Positions 54,407 to 64,000 of a stretch of DNA of 64,000 nucleotides are shown piece after piece. The first letter of the stretch is position 1; each line of letters begins with the position of its first letter. The notes beneath the pieces are model-generated. The model made no database searches. It saw nothing but the letters and a program-made list of their open reading frames with translations, and was not told where the DNA came from. The position numbers were made by a program, and so were the translations under genes. The stretch comes from CAZUWH01 sp964624075 (lineage in GTDB: Bacteria > Pseudomonadota > Alphaproteobacteria > Rhodospirillales > Rhodospirillaceae), in the NCBI GenBank assembly GCA_964624075.1, contig CAZUWH010000008.1, positions 1 to 64,000 on the forward strand, read 5' to 3'.

Positions 54407-55656
54407 CAGCTGAAAATCCCCTGTACCGCTTCTAGGGCTTCGGCCAGTGTGTTAGCCTCGGCCTTTGTGTTATACAGTCCAAACGAGGCACGGGCCATGG
54501 CCGGTACCCCGAACCGCTGCATCAGCGGCTGGGCGCAATGGTGACCGGCCCGGATTGCCACGCCATGCCGGTCAACAATGGTGGCGATGTCGTGCGGATG
54601 GGCGCAGTCGAGCGTAAAGCTGATCACGCCCGCCTTGGCCGGGGCTGTGCCAAACAGGCGCAAGCCCTTGATGGCCGTGAGTTGCCGGGTAGCGTAGCGC
54701 AGAAGGTCGGTTTCGTACGCGGCAATGGCGTTCAAGCCGATGGCCTCGACGTAGTCGATGGCCGCGGCCAGCCCGACTGCCTGGGCGGAGGCCGGCGTGC
54801 CAGCCTCGAACTTGTGCGGCAGAGTCGCCCAGCTTGAGCCCTCGAAGGTAACGGTGGCAATCATGTCGCCCCCTCCCTGATAGGGAGGCATGTCCTGAAG
54901 GAGGGCCTCGCGACCATACAGCACACCAATCCCGGTGGGCCCGTACAGCTTGTGACCGGAGAAGGCATAGAAATCGCAGTCAAGGTCACAAACGTCCACC
55001 GCCATGTGCGGCACTGCCTGGCAGCCATCCACGAGTACCCTGGCGCCGACGGCATGGGCAGCGGCTACGATATCCTTCACTGGCAAGATGGTGCCCAGCA
55101 CGTTCGAAACGTGGGCAACCGAGACGAGTCTGGTGCGCGGCGACAGGAGCTTTTCATAGGCGGTCCAATCGAACTGACCATTATCATCGACCGGCACGAC
55201 CTTGAGCACGAAGCCTTTTTCGACAGCCAGCATCTGCCAGGGCACGATGTTGGAATGATGTTCAAGCCAGGTCAGGATCACCTCGTCGCCAGCCTTCAGA
55301 CTGGCCCGCCCCCAGGTTGCTGCCACCAGATTGATGGACTCGGTTGCGCCGCGGGTGAAAACGATTTCTTTGCTTCGGCGGGCATTGAGGAACGCCCGGA
55401 CCCGCTCGCGCGCACCCTCATAGCGGCGGGTGGCCTGTTCCGACAACCGGTACGCCCCACGATGGACATTGGCATATTCGGTCTCGTAGAAGGTCTTGAT
55501 GGCTTCCGTCATCTGGATCGGCTTCTGGGCCGAAGCAGCACTGTCCAGAAAAGTCAAGGGCCGGCCATGCACCATCTCGCCAAGGATGGGGAAATCGGCC
55601 CGGATGCGGTCAATGTCATAAAAAGGTGTGGCTGCGGTCTGGAACATAACATTCAT
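54406..55656 (-). CDS. sufS: Cysteine desulfurase SufS
   Basis: A PLP enzyme that takes sulfur from cysteine. The 416-residue protein includes the His/PLP region VLVDGCQAVPHMAVDV, the PLP-lysine motif FYAFSGHKLYGPTGIGVLYG and the catalytic Cys in IRAGHHCAQPLMQRFGVPAM. The class II/SufS group is clear from ARASFGLYNT near the end. It overlaps sufD by four bases and touches sufU, so it is translationally coupled. Intact. Confidence 0.95.
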   Translation of the reverse strand: MNVMFQTAATPFYDIDRIRADFPILGEMVHGRPLTFLDSAASAQKPIQMTEAIKTFYETEYANVHRGAYRLSEQATRRYEGARERVRAFLNARRSKEIVFTRGATESINLVAATWGRASLKAGDEVILTWLEHHSNIVPWQMLAVEKGFVLKVVPVDDNGQFDWTAYEKLLSPRTRLVSVAHVSNVLGTILPVKDIVAAAHAVGARVLVDGCQAVPHMAVDVCDLDCDFYAFSGHKLYGPTGIGVLYGREALLQDMPPYQGGGDMIATVTFEGSSWATLPHKFEAGTPASAQAVGLAAAIDYVEAIGLNAIAAYETDLLRYATRQLTAIKGLRLFGTAPAKAGVISFTLDCAHPHDIATIVDRHGVAIRAGHHCAQPLMQRFGVPAMARASFGLYNTKAEANTLAEALEAVQGIFS

Positions 55657-57038
55657 TCCGGTCTCTCCTGTCCGTTTCCCGCCAACACGCTGTCACCCTT
55701 GAGCTGATGCGGGGCCATGCGGCTGGCCAGCCAGGCAGACACCATGATCCGGGCGGCCTCGGATAGCCCAGGCAGATCCGCTGCCACCGCATCGATGACA
55801 TCATCAAGAAACGCCTCGATCAGGAGAGCACGAGCGGTGTCGACATCGAGGCCGCGGGCACGCAGGTAGAACAGGGCGTCCTCGTCCAGCGCCCCGGCGG
55901 TCGCCCCGTGGCTGCACCTGACATCATCGGCGTAGATTTCAAGTTCCGGCTTGCAGTCCACTTCAGCCTGAGGCGACAGCAACAAGGCCTTGTGAAGCTG
56001 GTAGCCATCACTCTTTTGCGCAGCAGGGCGGACGCCGATGCATCCCTGAAAAACACCCCGGCCATTGCCATCCAGTACACCTTTGAACATCTGGCGCGAC
56101 GTGGTGGCCGGCGCGGTGTGATCGACGACGATGGTATTGTCGACATGACGATTGCCGTCGGCGGTATAGGCCCCATGCAGACGACAGGCTGCGCCCGTTC
56201 CCCCCAACGTCACCAAAAGCTCGTTGCGGACCAGGCCAAGACCGGTGGTGAGGGTGAAACGCTGATAGAGCCCGTCTTTTGCAACTTCCACGGCGGTAAA
56301 ACCGATGACATCAGTCTCGCAGGCACCCGACTGGGCAAGGACATGGGCAAAGGCGGCTCCGGCTTCGACATGGACAAGACCGACCATGTTGACAAGGGAA
56401 GGACCGAGACCGATGTGGCTTTCGATCAGGGTGGCGCGGCTCCCGCCCTCGGCCATCACCACCAGACAGGGATGGGTGAGAATCGGGAAGGCATCGGCCT
56501 GTGGCGCCGAAACCAGAACCACATGCAGAGGCTGATCGATCGCCAGACCGCCTTCGTAGCGCACGACCAGACCATCCTCCAGCCAGGCGGTATTGAGGGC
56601 TGCCATGGCTGGCGCGTTTCCTGGCGAGAGCAGGAGTCCTTCCAACCCGCTACTGTCATTGAGCAAAGCCTCCGCCAACGGTTCGACCGTGAGGCCATCG
56701 GGCAGATCGTTCAGAGGTGACGACAGTGCCGGCGACAGACGGCCATTGACCAGCACCAGCCGCGGCCCGGCGACAGACAGCAGACTCTCCGTTGGCAGGG
56801 AAGCGACGGCAGCCGTTTCTCTCCCTGCCCCTTCCGCCCTTCGGTAGGAGCGCATCGCCAGGGGCTTCAGGTTGGTGTACTTCCATGCCTCGACCTTGGG
56901 GGTCGGTGTCCCCCCCAGCGCCTGGTAACGGGCAAGGCCAGCCCGGCGGAGACTCGTCACCCATAGCGGCAGAGTGGTCGGGGGATCTGCCCAATGATCA
57001 AGGAAAGGCAGCGCGGCGGCAGGAGGTGTAGCAGTCAT
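55653..57038 (-). CDS. sufD: Fe-S assembly protein SufD
   Basis: SufD pairs with SufB and SufC in the SufBC2D scaffold. The 461-residue protein starts with the Trp-rich DHWADPPTTLPLWVTSLRRA and KVEAWKYTNLKPL of the family; the beta-helix core ends with CKPELEIYADDVRCSHGATA, GALDEDALFYLRARGLD, and then ARALLIEAFLDDVID, all SufD marks. Next to sufS (overlap) and 85 bp from sufC. Intact. Confidence 0.93.
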   Translation of the reverse strand: MTATPPAAALPFLDHWADPPTTLPLWVTSLRRAGLARYQALGGTPTPKVEAWKYTNLKPLAMRSYRRAEGAGRETAAVASLPTESLLSVAGPRLVLVNGRLSPALSSPLNDLPDGLTVEPLAEALLNDSSGLEGLLLSPGNAPAMAALNTAWLEDGLVVRYEGGLAIDQPLHVVLVSAPQADAFPILTHPCLVVMAEGGSRATLIESHIGLGPSLVNMVGLVHVEAGAAFAHVLAQSGACETDVIGFTAVEVAKDGLYQRFTLTTGLGLVRNELLVTLGGTGAACRLHGAYTADGNRHVDNTIVVDHTAPATTSRQMFKGVLDGNGRGVFQGCIGVRPAAQKSDGYQLHKALLLSPQAEVDCKPELEIYADDVRCSHGATAGALDEDALFYLRARGLDVDTARALLIEAFLDDVIDAVAADLPGLSEAARIMVSAWLASRMAPHQLKGDSVLAGNGQERPE

Positions 57039-57123
57039 GGCTGGCTCTTCATTTGGCTTGTTTGCCCCGAATCATCTGTACCACGTCGTTTGCATCTTCC
57101 TGATTTCATGCTGTTTACCCTAT

Positions 57124-57879
57124 TCATGCGGCGGCCGTGGCGAAGGGGGCGTACCCTTTGGCCTCCAGTTCCAGTGCCAGTTCCTTGCCGCCGGAGCGGA
57201 CGATACGTCCTCCCGCCAGGACATGCACATAATCGGGAACGATGTATTCCAGAAGTCTCTGGTAATGGGTAATGACGAGGAACGAGCGCTGCGCCGAGCG
57301 CAGGGCATTCACGCCTTCGGCGACAATCTTCAAGGCGTCGATGTCAAGCCCTGAATCGGTTTCGTCCAGCACGACCAGCCGGGGTTCCAGCAAGGCCATC
57401 TGCAAAACCTCGGTCCGTTTCTTCTCGCCGCCGGAGAACCCGACATTGAGAGGGCGCCGCAGCATGTCGTCACTTACGCCCAACCGTTGTGTCTTCTCCT
57501 GTATCAGCTTCAGGAACTGCATGGCATCAAGCTCGGCCTCGCCGCGGGCCCTGCGCTGGGCATTCAGGGCGGTTTTAAGGAATGTGGTCGTGGCCACACC
57601 CGGAATCTCGACCGGATATTGGAAAGCAAGAAAGATGCCAGCACTGGCCCGTTCTTCCGGAGCGAGCGCGAGCAGATCCTGGCCTTCGTAGAGGATGGTG
57701 CCAGCGGTGACCTGGTAGCCGGGCTGCCCCGCGATGACATTGGACAAGGTGCTCTTGCCAGCGCCATTGGGTCCCATGATGGCATGGACCTCGCCCGGGG
57801 CGATGGACAGGGTGATGCCCCTCAGGATGGGCCTGTCCCCCACAGAGGCGTGCAAGTCACGGATGTCGATATGTGCCAT
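57124..57879 (-). CDS. sufC: Fe-S assembly ATPase SufC
   Basis: The ABC-type ATPase of the SufBCD complex, 251 residues. Walker A is MGPNGAGKSTLSNVIAG, the signature GFSGGEKKRTEVLQMAL, Walker B LVVLDETDSGLDIDALKIVA and the switch His is in FLVITHYQRLLEYIVPD. All standard. Lies between sufB (74 bp) and sufD. Confidence 0.95.
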   Translation of the reverse strand: MAHIDIRDLHASVGDRPILRGITLSIAPGEVHAIMGPNGAGKSTLSNVIAGQPGYQVTAGTILYEGQDLLALAPEERASAGIFLAFQYPVEIPGVATTTFLKTALNAQRRARGEAELDAMQFLKLIQEKTQRLGVSDDMLRRPLNVGFSGGEKKRTEVLQMALLEPRLVVLDETDSGLDIDALKIVAEGVNALRSAQRSFLVITHYQRLLEYIVPDYVHVLAGGRIVRSGGKELALELEAKGYAPFATAAA

Positions 57880-57953
57880 GATTGGAAACCCCCTTTGTTT
57901 GCTTGTCTACCTTCGTCTCTTCCGTTGTTGTCACCGTCACCCGGCTGTGTCGT

Positions 57954-59435
<1,482 letters not shown>

Positions 59436-59449
59436 TGTCTTATGTTTCC

Positions 59450-59983
59450 TCAGGCCGGCGGCCTTGCGCTGCCCGATTCGTGTTCCTCAGGTAGGGTCGG
59501 ACTGTATCCGTACACGGCCGGGCTGTGATCCGGCACTGCTATGGTCGGCTGCGGACCGTCACGTACGGCCGGCCCAAGGGATGGCATGGCCACAAGATCG
59601 GCGAGCGAAACCTCTTGCAACGCGCGACGGATGGCCTGATTAACGTGGTTCCAGTGGCCATGCATAGGGCAGAGACGTTCGATTCCGCACAGATCATCGC
59701 CACCCTCAACGCAGGTTGTAATGGCGATGGGTCCCTCTACAGCCTCGATGATGTCGGCCACCGAAATTTCCGTGGCCGCCCGTTTCAGGCTGTAACCACC
59801 TGCAACCCCACGGTACGATCTCACCAAGTGACCGTGAACGAGGGCTTTCAGCAGCTTGGCAACCGTTGGCAACGGCACCCCCGTCTCGGCGGCAATCTGG
59901 GAAACGGTACGTACCCCTTCGACACGCAGCATCCCGGCAAGAACGAGGACGGCATAATCCGTGAGACGGTTGATGCGAATCAT
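59450..59983 (-). CDS. iscR: Rrf2 family regulator, IscR-like, of the suf operon
   Basis: An [2Fe-2S]-sensing repressor that matches suf expression to Fe-S need. The ATG at 59983 (MIRINRLTDYAVLVLAGML) has GGAG six bases upstream and gives 177 residues. The winged helix covers about residues 1-80 (GVPLPTVAKLLKALVHGHLV, GVAGGYSLKRA). Three cysteines with spacing C-x7-C-x5-C (TTCVEGGDDLCGIERLCPMH) form the cluster site. The last 35 residues are a Pro-rich extension. First gene of the operon. Confidence 0.92.
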   Translation of the reverse strand: MIRINRLTDYAVLVLAGMLRVEGVRTVSQIAAETGVPLPTVAKLLKALVHGHLVRSYRGVAGGYSLKRAATEISVADIIEAVEGPIAITTCVEGGDDLCGIERLCPMHGHWNHVNQAIRRALQEVSLADLVAMPSLGPAVRDGPQPTIAVPDHSPAVYGYSPTLPEEHESGSARPPA

Positions 59984-60005
59984 GAACAACTCCGGGATGA
60001 TAAAA

Positions 60006-60056
60006 CAGTACTATATTAGTCCTCTTTTACCTAGGCCGGTTTTTTCTTCCTGTCAA
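60006..60056 (-). promoter_or_regulatory. Probable suf promoter with an IscR-like operator
   Basis: On the minus strand TTGACA (60056-60051) lies upstream of GAGGACTAATATAGTACTG (60024-60006). GACTAATATAGTAC resembles the GACT-(A/T-rich)-AGTC core of IscR type 1 sites. It is 22-40 bp before the iscR ATG. The -10 box is not clear. Pattern-based inference. Confidence 0.4.
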
Positions 60057-60210
60057 GGCCTTATCCATGTAAGGATCTTATATAAGCAAGATCCATGATA
60101 GGTGGATGCAGGTAGAATGACCGGGAGCAAGGAGAGGGCAGGAGAGGGTGACCCTTCTCCGCAGATGCTGGTCTTTCGGAAACGAAACAGGGAAGGCGTG
60201 GCTCCTCCCC

Positions 60211-60795
60211 ATGCTCTTTCGAGTCCATGACATGCAGGTTGCGCCAGTAGACCCAGAAGAATTGGTGCCACTTGCCCCGTTGACCTTCGTGATCGGCGGG
60301 GCGCGGTCGGGCAAGAGCACCTTTGCGGAAGCTCTGGTGACCGCCCATGCCGCCCGTGCCGGTCAGAGGCCGGTCTATCTGGCCACGGCGGAAGCGCAGG
60401 ATGCGGAAATGGCGGAACGAATCCGCCGTCACCAGAGCCGTCGCGGCCATCTGTGGGAGACGATCGAAGCCCCCCGGGTCAGGTCGTCCGTTCTGGCCAG
60501 CCTGCCGATGGGGGCTCCGGTGCTGCTCGACTGCCTGACTCTGTGGTTATCCAACCTCATGCGGGCGGGTGCCGACCCCGAAAGCGCCTGTCTTGACCTA
60601 CTGGCAGGTCTGACCGCGGCGCCTGGACCGGTCGTTATCGTCAGCAACGAAGTCGGCCAAGGCATTGTTCCGGACAATGCCTTGGCCCGGGCCTTCCGGG
60701 ACCACGCCGGTCATCTGAACCAGCAAATGGCCGCTGCCGCCCGGCGGGTAATCCTGGTCACGGCCGGTCTGCCGCTCGTCCTCAAGGCAGAGTAG
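60211..60795 (+). CDS. cobU: Adenosylcobinamide kinase / guanylyltransferase
   Basis: Activates adenosylcobinamide in cobalamin synthesis or salvage. With the ATG at 60211 the protein is 194 residues (another ATG at 60232; neither has a good ribosome site). P-loop: FVIGGARSGKSTFAEALV. Then VYLATAEAQDAEMAERIRRH with QSRRG, LLDCLTLWLSNLM and VSNEVGQGIVPDNALARAFR, all CobU features. It ends with TAG (60793-60795), showing TAG is a working stop here. No other cobalamin gene in the window. Confidence 0.9.
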   Translation: MLFRVHDMQVAPVDPEELVPLAPLTFVIGGARSGKSTFAEALVTAHAARAGQRPVYLATAEAQDAEMAERIRRHQSRRGHLWETIEAPRVRSSVLASLPMGAPVLLDCLTLWLSNLMRAGADPESACLDLLAGLTAAPGPVVIVSNEVGQGIVPDNALARAFRDHAGHLNQQMAAAARRVILVTAGLPLVLKAE

Positions 60796-61333
60796 GACAT
60801 GTGGCCTGCATAAAGTGTTTCATTGCACCCCCCAAATACCCCTCTCTCTCAGTGGAACCTTCTCTCCCCCATCAGGGGAATGGCGTGTTCCCTCCAGGCG
60901 GAGGCTGCACGTCTTCCTCGATCCTCTCCCCACGAACCCTTTCCACTCCCACCGACGCATACAGGCACTGATTGTACCATGAGGTTGTCAAGGCTGTAAG
61001 CATACGGCAGTGCTTGCTCGCACGGGTGTGACAGTTCCAACTGTGAATACTTCTCTTCGCCAGATGACCATGTTGTCCTCCGGTTCCCTTAAATTCCAAG
61101 GGACTGGGGCTCTTAAACACATCATGAACATATTGCTATTGCAGGAAAAGATTGGAGAATCTCCTCCGTGCGGAGGGAAGGGCAAGGGAAAGAGGAAGGC
61201 ATTATGCGTTCTCCTCCATCCCTTCAGGCCTTCGACGCAAACTAAAAACGGCCCCAGCAGGGGAAGATGGAAAGGCCTTCGGACTTGCCAGCAGGCGTTG
61301 AGAAAAAGGCGCCAGTTCCTTAAAGTGGCGGAC
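60796..61333. other. Intergenic region with GC-rich repeats
   Basis: About 540 bp. 60835-60920 resembles the palindromic family (TTCTCTCCCCCATCAGGGG with TTCCCTCCAGGCGGAGG), and 61150-61190 has another partial copy (GAATCTCCTCCGTGCGGAGG). The frame of the next gene is open back to 61010, but this part has no family character. No surE or pcm, which often precede nlpD. Confidence 0.4.
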
Positions 61334-62428
61334 ATGAAGGAAGGATCGTTCCGTGCCACAGGCTGCAAGAGTTTGGCCATCGTCATGGTCGGCGTGGTCG
61401 TGGTCGCCTGCCAGCGCATGGAACCACCGGTGCCTCTTGTTCTCAACATGCCCGGTGCCAGTCAGTGCGTCCGTCCCCCTGGCCATGGGCCCACGGCCAT
61501 CGTGGTCCGCAAAGGCGATACCCTGTACGCGGTTGCCCGTCGCTACAAGGTGTCGGTGAAGGCCGTGATCATCACCAACCAGTTGCAACCGCCTTTTCTG
61601 TTGCGGGCAGGTCAATCCCTGACCTTGCCGTCGCAGAAGATTCATGTGGTCGAAAAGGGCGATACTCTGTATGGTATCGCTCGCGTATATGATGTTGAGG
61701 TTCCCCTCCTGGCCCGCACCAACGGGCTTTCATCGCCCTACAAACTTCTGATCGGCCAGGCGTTGTCCATTCCTGCCCCGCTCAGGCGTCTGCCCGTGAC
61801 ATCCTCTGCACCTGTTGCCGGAAAGATGGAAGAAACACTCTCTGCCGGTTCTGCCGGCCCGGACCGCAGCAGGGGCAGGGAAGCGGAGGAACACCCTGCT
61901 GGCATCGTGACGGTCGAGCCCCTGCCGCTACTGCCGCGAGGGGGTGGTCCGCCCCAGGCATCTCCACCCGTCGTCCCGCCGCGTGTTCCGGCAGAAAGCA
62001 CATCCCCTGCCCGTCCCGCCAATGCCAACCTTCCGAAGCCGCCCAGACGCTCGGGTCAGCCGTTGTTGTGGCCCGTCACCGGCAAGATGCTGAGCCGTTA
62101 TGGCGCTCTGGGCGATGGTACGCATCATGACGGGATCAATATTGCCGCGCCGCGGGGAACGCCTGTACGGGCGGCTGACAACGGCGTTGTGGTGTATGTC
62201 GGCAACGAGCTGAAAAACTTCGGCAATCTGCTGCTTATCCGACACGCAGACAACCTTTTGACTGCCTATGCCCACCATGACACCATTCTGGTCCGGCGCG
62301 GCGACACGGTGAAACGGGGACAGATCGTCGGCACCGTAGGCGCCACCGGTGGCGTCAACGCGCCGCAGCTCCATTTCGAAGTGCGTCAGGGAGTCAAGGC
62401 GGTGGATCCCGTTCCATATCTTTCTTGA
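61334..62428 (+). CDS. NlpD-like LysM/LytM lipoprotein
   Basis: An outer-membrane lipoprotein that likely activates cell-wall amidases at division. Start at the ATG at 61334 (MKEGSFRATGCKSLAIVMVG), 364 residues. The signal ends at a lipobox VVVVAC. Two LysM repeats follow (about residues 55-100 and 101-145: VRKGDTLYAVARRYKVSVKA; VEKGDTLYGIARVYDVEVPL), then a Pro-rich linker and a LytM domain. The zinc ligands are incomplete: HHDGINI has N where M23 enzymes have D, and PQLHFEVR has Q for the first His of HxH. So it is an activator rather than an enzyme. Confidence 0.87.
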   Translation: MKEGSFRATGCKSLAIVMVGVVVVACQRMEPPVPLVLNMPGASQCVRPPGHGPTAIVVRKGDTLYAVARRYKVSVKAVIITNQLQPPFLLRAGQSLTLPSQKIHVVEKGDTLYGIARVYDVEVPLLARTNGLSSPYKLLIGQALSIPAPLRRLPVTSSAPVAGKMEETLSAGSAGPDRSRGREAEEHPAGIVTVEPLPLLPRGGGPPQASPPVVPPRVPAESTSPARPANANLPKPPRRSGQPLLWPVTGKMLSRYGALGDGTHHDGINIAAPRGTPVRAADNGVVVYVGNELKNFGNLLLIRHADNLLTAYAHHDTILVRRGDTVKRGQIVGTVGATGGVNAPQLHFEVRQGVKAVDPVPYLS

Positions 62429-62923
62429 GAGCCGGGCCGGGTGGTCTGAGTACGGGAAGGGGAGACGGGTCTCTGCAAGGACGCGCTTTTCTATCCTTTT
62501 TATCTTTCGGGCGACGGATTTTTTCCGGCGATCAATATTTCCTCTTTTAATTTTGCCGGATCACGGTATAAGCAGAAACTAGACGCGCACGCGCACGTGC
62601 CTCTGGCCCTCTGGTTAAGCAACGACGTCAGAGTGTTCTCCTGTCACCGGATCACCAATCCGGTAGCCTAGAGGATGTGGCAATGTCCGCAGTGTTTTTC
62701 CAGATGGGGAATAGGCCTGCTTGTGTCTGGAGGTCATCCTTCTCCGTGCCCAAAACCGTGGCCATGTTCTGGCGTCGGGCGGTTTCTAGGGCAGGACGGA
62801 GACGGCGCGCCTGGTATCGTCCCGATTCAGCCTGATGTTGTTCATGGCTCCAGACGGCGGCCGTTAAACTAGATCTTTCTTTTCTTTCAGTAATTCACGT
62901 GTCGTGTACAGAGGGAGTGCGCG
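62429..62923. other. Intergenic region before the decarboxylase gene
   Basis: About 495 bp with no gene recognised. It contains a small hairpin at 62646-62664 and a CGCACGCGCACGTGC run near 62585. No tRNA fold could be drawn. Confidence 0.4.
62646..62664. repeat. Small perfect hairpin
   Basis: ACCGGAT (62646-62652) pairs with ATCCGGT (62658-62664) around CACCA. Too short and without a T-run to call a terminator. Confidence 0.4.
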
Positions 62924-64000
62924 ATGACTGAGAAGATCTGCCGGTTCCTAGACGAACAGCGGCCGTCTTCGCCGTGTCTTGTCGTGGATCTTGACATCAT
63001 TGCCGAGAATTACAATAAACTGCGTACCTATCTTCCGGTGGCTGATATCTGTTACGCCGTCAAGGCCAATCCCGCCCGCGAGGTCGTCGAGCGGCTGGTA
63101 TCACTAGGATCGAGTTTCGACGTGGCGAGCCCCGCCGAGATCGACCTGTGTCTGGGCTGCGGCGTCAGTCCTGCCTGCATGTCTTATGGGAATACCATCA
63201 AGAAACAGGCCGATATCGCCTACGCGTACCGGCATGGCATTCGGCTGTTTGCTTTCGACAGCGCGGCTGAGTTGCACAAACTGGCCCTTGCCGCCCCGGG
63301 GGCACAGGTCTTTTGCCGGATTCTCGTCGATAATACAGGTGCGGAGTGGCCCCTGTCGCGCAAGTTCGGCTGCGACATCGAGATGGCGGTGGATCTGTTG
63401 AAACTGGCCCAGCAGATCGGGCTTGAACCTTACGGTGTAGCTTTCCATGTCGGCTCGCAGCAGACCGACCTCACCCAATGGGATGCGGCGGTCGGCAAGA
63501 CCGCCATGCTGTTCACGGCCTTGAACGAAGCCGGCATCGAACTGAAACTGGTCAACCTGGGCGGCGGTTTTCCGGCCCGCTATCGTTCGGAAATCGAGGG
63601 GCTTGAGACCTATTGCACCGCGGTCATGAATGCGATGACCAAGCATTTCCGCAATAATCTGCCCATCATGATCCTGGAACCGGGGCGATCGCTGGTCGGC
63701 GATTCAGGCGTATTGCAGGCCGAAGTCGTCCTGATTTCGCGCAAGAGCTATCAGGATGAGACCCGCTGGATCTATCTGGATGTTGGCCGCTTTGGCGGCC
63801 TGGCTGAAACCGAAAACGAATGCATCAAGTATCGAATCGTCACGCCTGATGTTGGTGGCGTCACCGGACCGGTCATCCTGGCCGGGCCGACCTGTGATTC
63901 CGTCGATATCCTGTATGAAAAGGCCGGTTATGAAATGCCGCTGGATCTGAAGGTCGGGGACCGGGTCCACATCCTGTCCACCGGCGCTTACACCGCTTCC
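62924..64000 (+). CDS. Type III PLP-dependent ornithine/diamino acid decarboxylase (cut by window end)
   Basis: An alanine-racemase-fold decarboxylase, probably making putrescine from ornithine. The ATG at 62924 follows GAGGGAG and the frame is open to the window end (359 codons). Visible: DICYAVKANPAREVVERL with the PLP Lys, SFDVASPAEIDLCLGCGV, GVAFHVGSQQTDLTQWDAAV with the HVGSQ motif, LGGGFPARY, LEPGRSLVGDSGV and the active-site GPTCDSVDILYEKAGY. The Cys-Asp motif fits Orn/Lys/DAP decarboxylases; which substrate cannot be decided by eye. Only the last 15-20 residues are expected to be missing. Confidence 0.9.
   Translation, partial: MTEKICRFLDEQRPSSPCLVVDLDIIAENYNKLRTYLPVADICYAVKANPAREVVERLVSLGSSFDVASPAEIDLCLGCGVSPACMSYGNTIKKQADIAYAYRHGIRLFAFDSAAELHKLALAAPGAQVFCRILVDNTGAEWPLSRKFGCDIEMAVDLLKLAQQIGLEPYGVAFHVGSQQTDLTQWDAAVGKTAMLFTALNEAGIELKLVNLGGGFPARYRSEIEGLETYCTAVMNAMTKHFRNNLPIMILEPGRSLVGDSGVLQAEVVLISRKSYQDETRWIYLDVGRFGGLAETENECIKYRIVTPDVGGVTGPVILAGPTCDSVDILYEKAGYEMPLDLKVGDRVHILSTGAYTAS

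Noticed and set aside
62560..62700. Possible tRNA gene before the decarboxylase
   Set aside because: Only one short stem (62646-62664) could be formed; no acceptor, T-arm or anticodon arrangement is present.

Overview
The window is GC-rich bacterial chromosome that reads like an alphaproteobacterium, most likely a Rhodospirillales member. The pointers are an ihfA gene overlapping a MerR-type regulator, a DUF1150 gene beside an Hsp20 gene, a suf operon headed by an Rrf2/IscR regulator that carries sufU and sufT, and a NasS/NasT pair. No rRNA, tRNA, CRISPR array or intact insertion sequence was recognised. The species cannot be named from the sequence alone.

Layout. 0-3.5 kb: DUF4395 membrane protein, cutA, merR-like gene, ihfA, then a truncated acetyltransferase abutting a decayed Rpn-type nuclease. 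3.8-10.3 kb: a GlgE-type glucan locus (GH13 protein, GlgE, broken maltokinase, no trehalose synthase) followed by the bifunctional NAD(P)HX repair enzyme. 10.3-15.8 kb: hairpin cluster, DUF192 protein, an altered fumarylacetoacetase-family gene, panC, a Gfo/Idh oxidoreductase and a family 9 glycosyltransferase. 16-22 kb: a decayed prophage island (P2-like tail genes T-U-X-D, a D12 adenine methylase, DUF1376, HicA and RHH remnants, a phage polyvalent protein). 22-26.5 kb: pstC-pstA-pstB-phoU. 26.5-32 kb: broken HAMP receptor, lipB, dnaE. 32-38.5 kb: orphan CoxL-like pseudogene, smr, aroC, fabI, DUF1150, hsp20. 38.8-45.6 kb: metal transport (broken P1B ATPase module, feoA-feoB-feoC, broken CDF exporter). 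46-50.2 kb: decayed HtrA, NasS, NasT and CobB. 50.4-53 kb: phosphatase, fructosamine kinase and an unknown ORF. 53-60 kb: complete suf operon. 60-64 kb: cobU, an NlpD-like lipoprotein and the start of an ornithine-decarboxylase-type gene.

The main theme is ongoing gene decay around an intact core. Fe-S assembly, fatty acid, chorismate, lipoate and pantothenate synthesis, DNA replication, ferrous iron and phosphate uptake look intact. Accessory functions (glycogen via maltose-1-phosphate, nitrate sensing, metal export, chemoreception, sirtuin, xanthine-dehydrogenase-type oxidation, prophage) are broken by frameshifts, several in homopolymer runs, and by in-frame stops. By my count these stops are 11 TAG, 4 TGA and no TAA, several exactly where the family has Trp or Gln. 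Two families of short GC-rich palindromic repeats are scattered between genes, and a few copies appear to lie inside genes. This fits a lineage under relaxed selection, for example after a change of host or niche, but that is inference.
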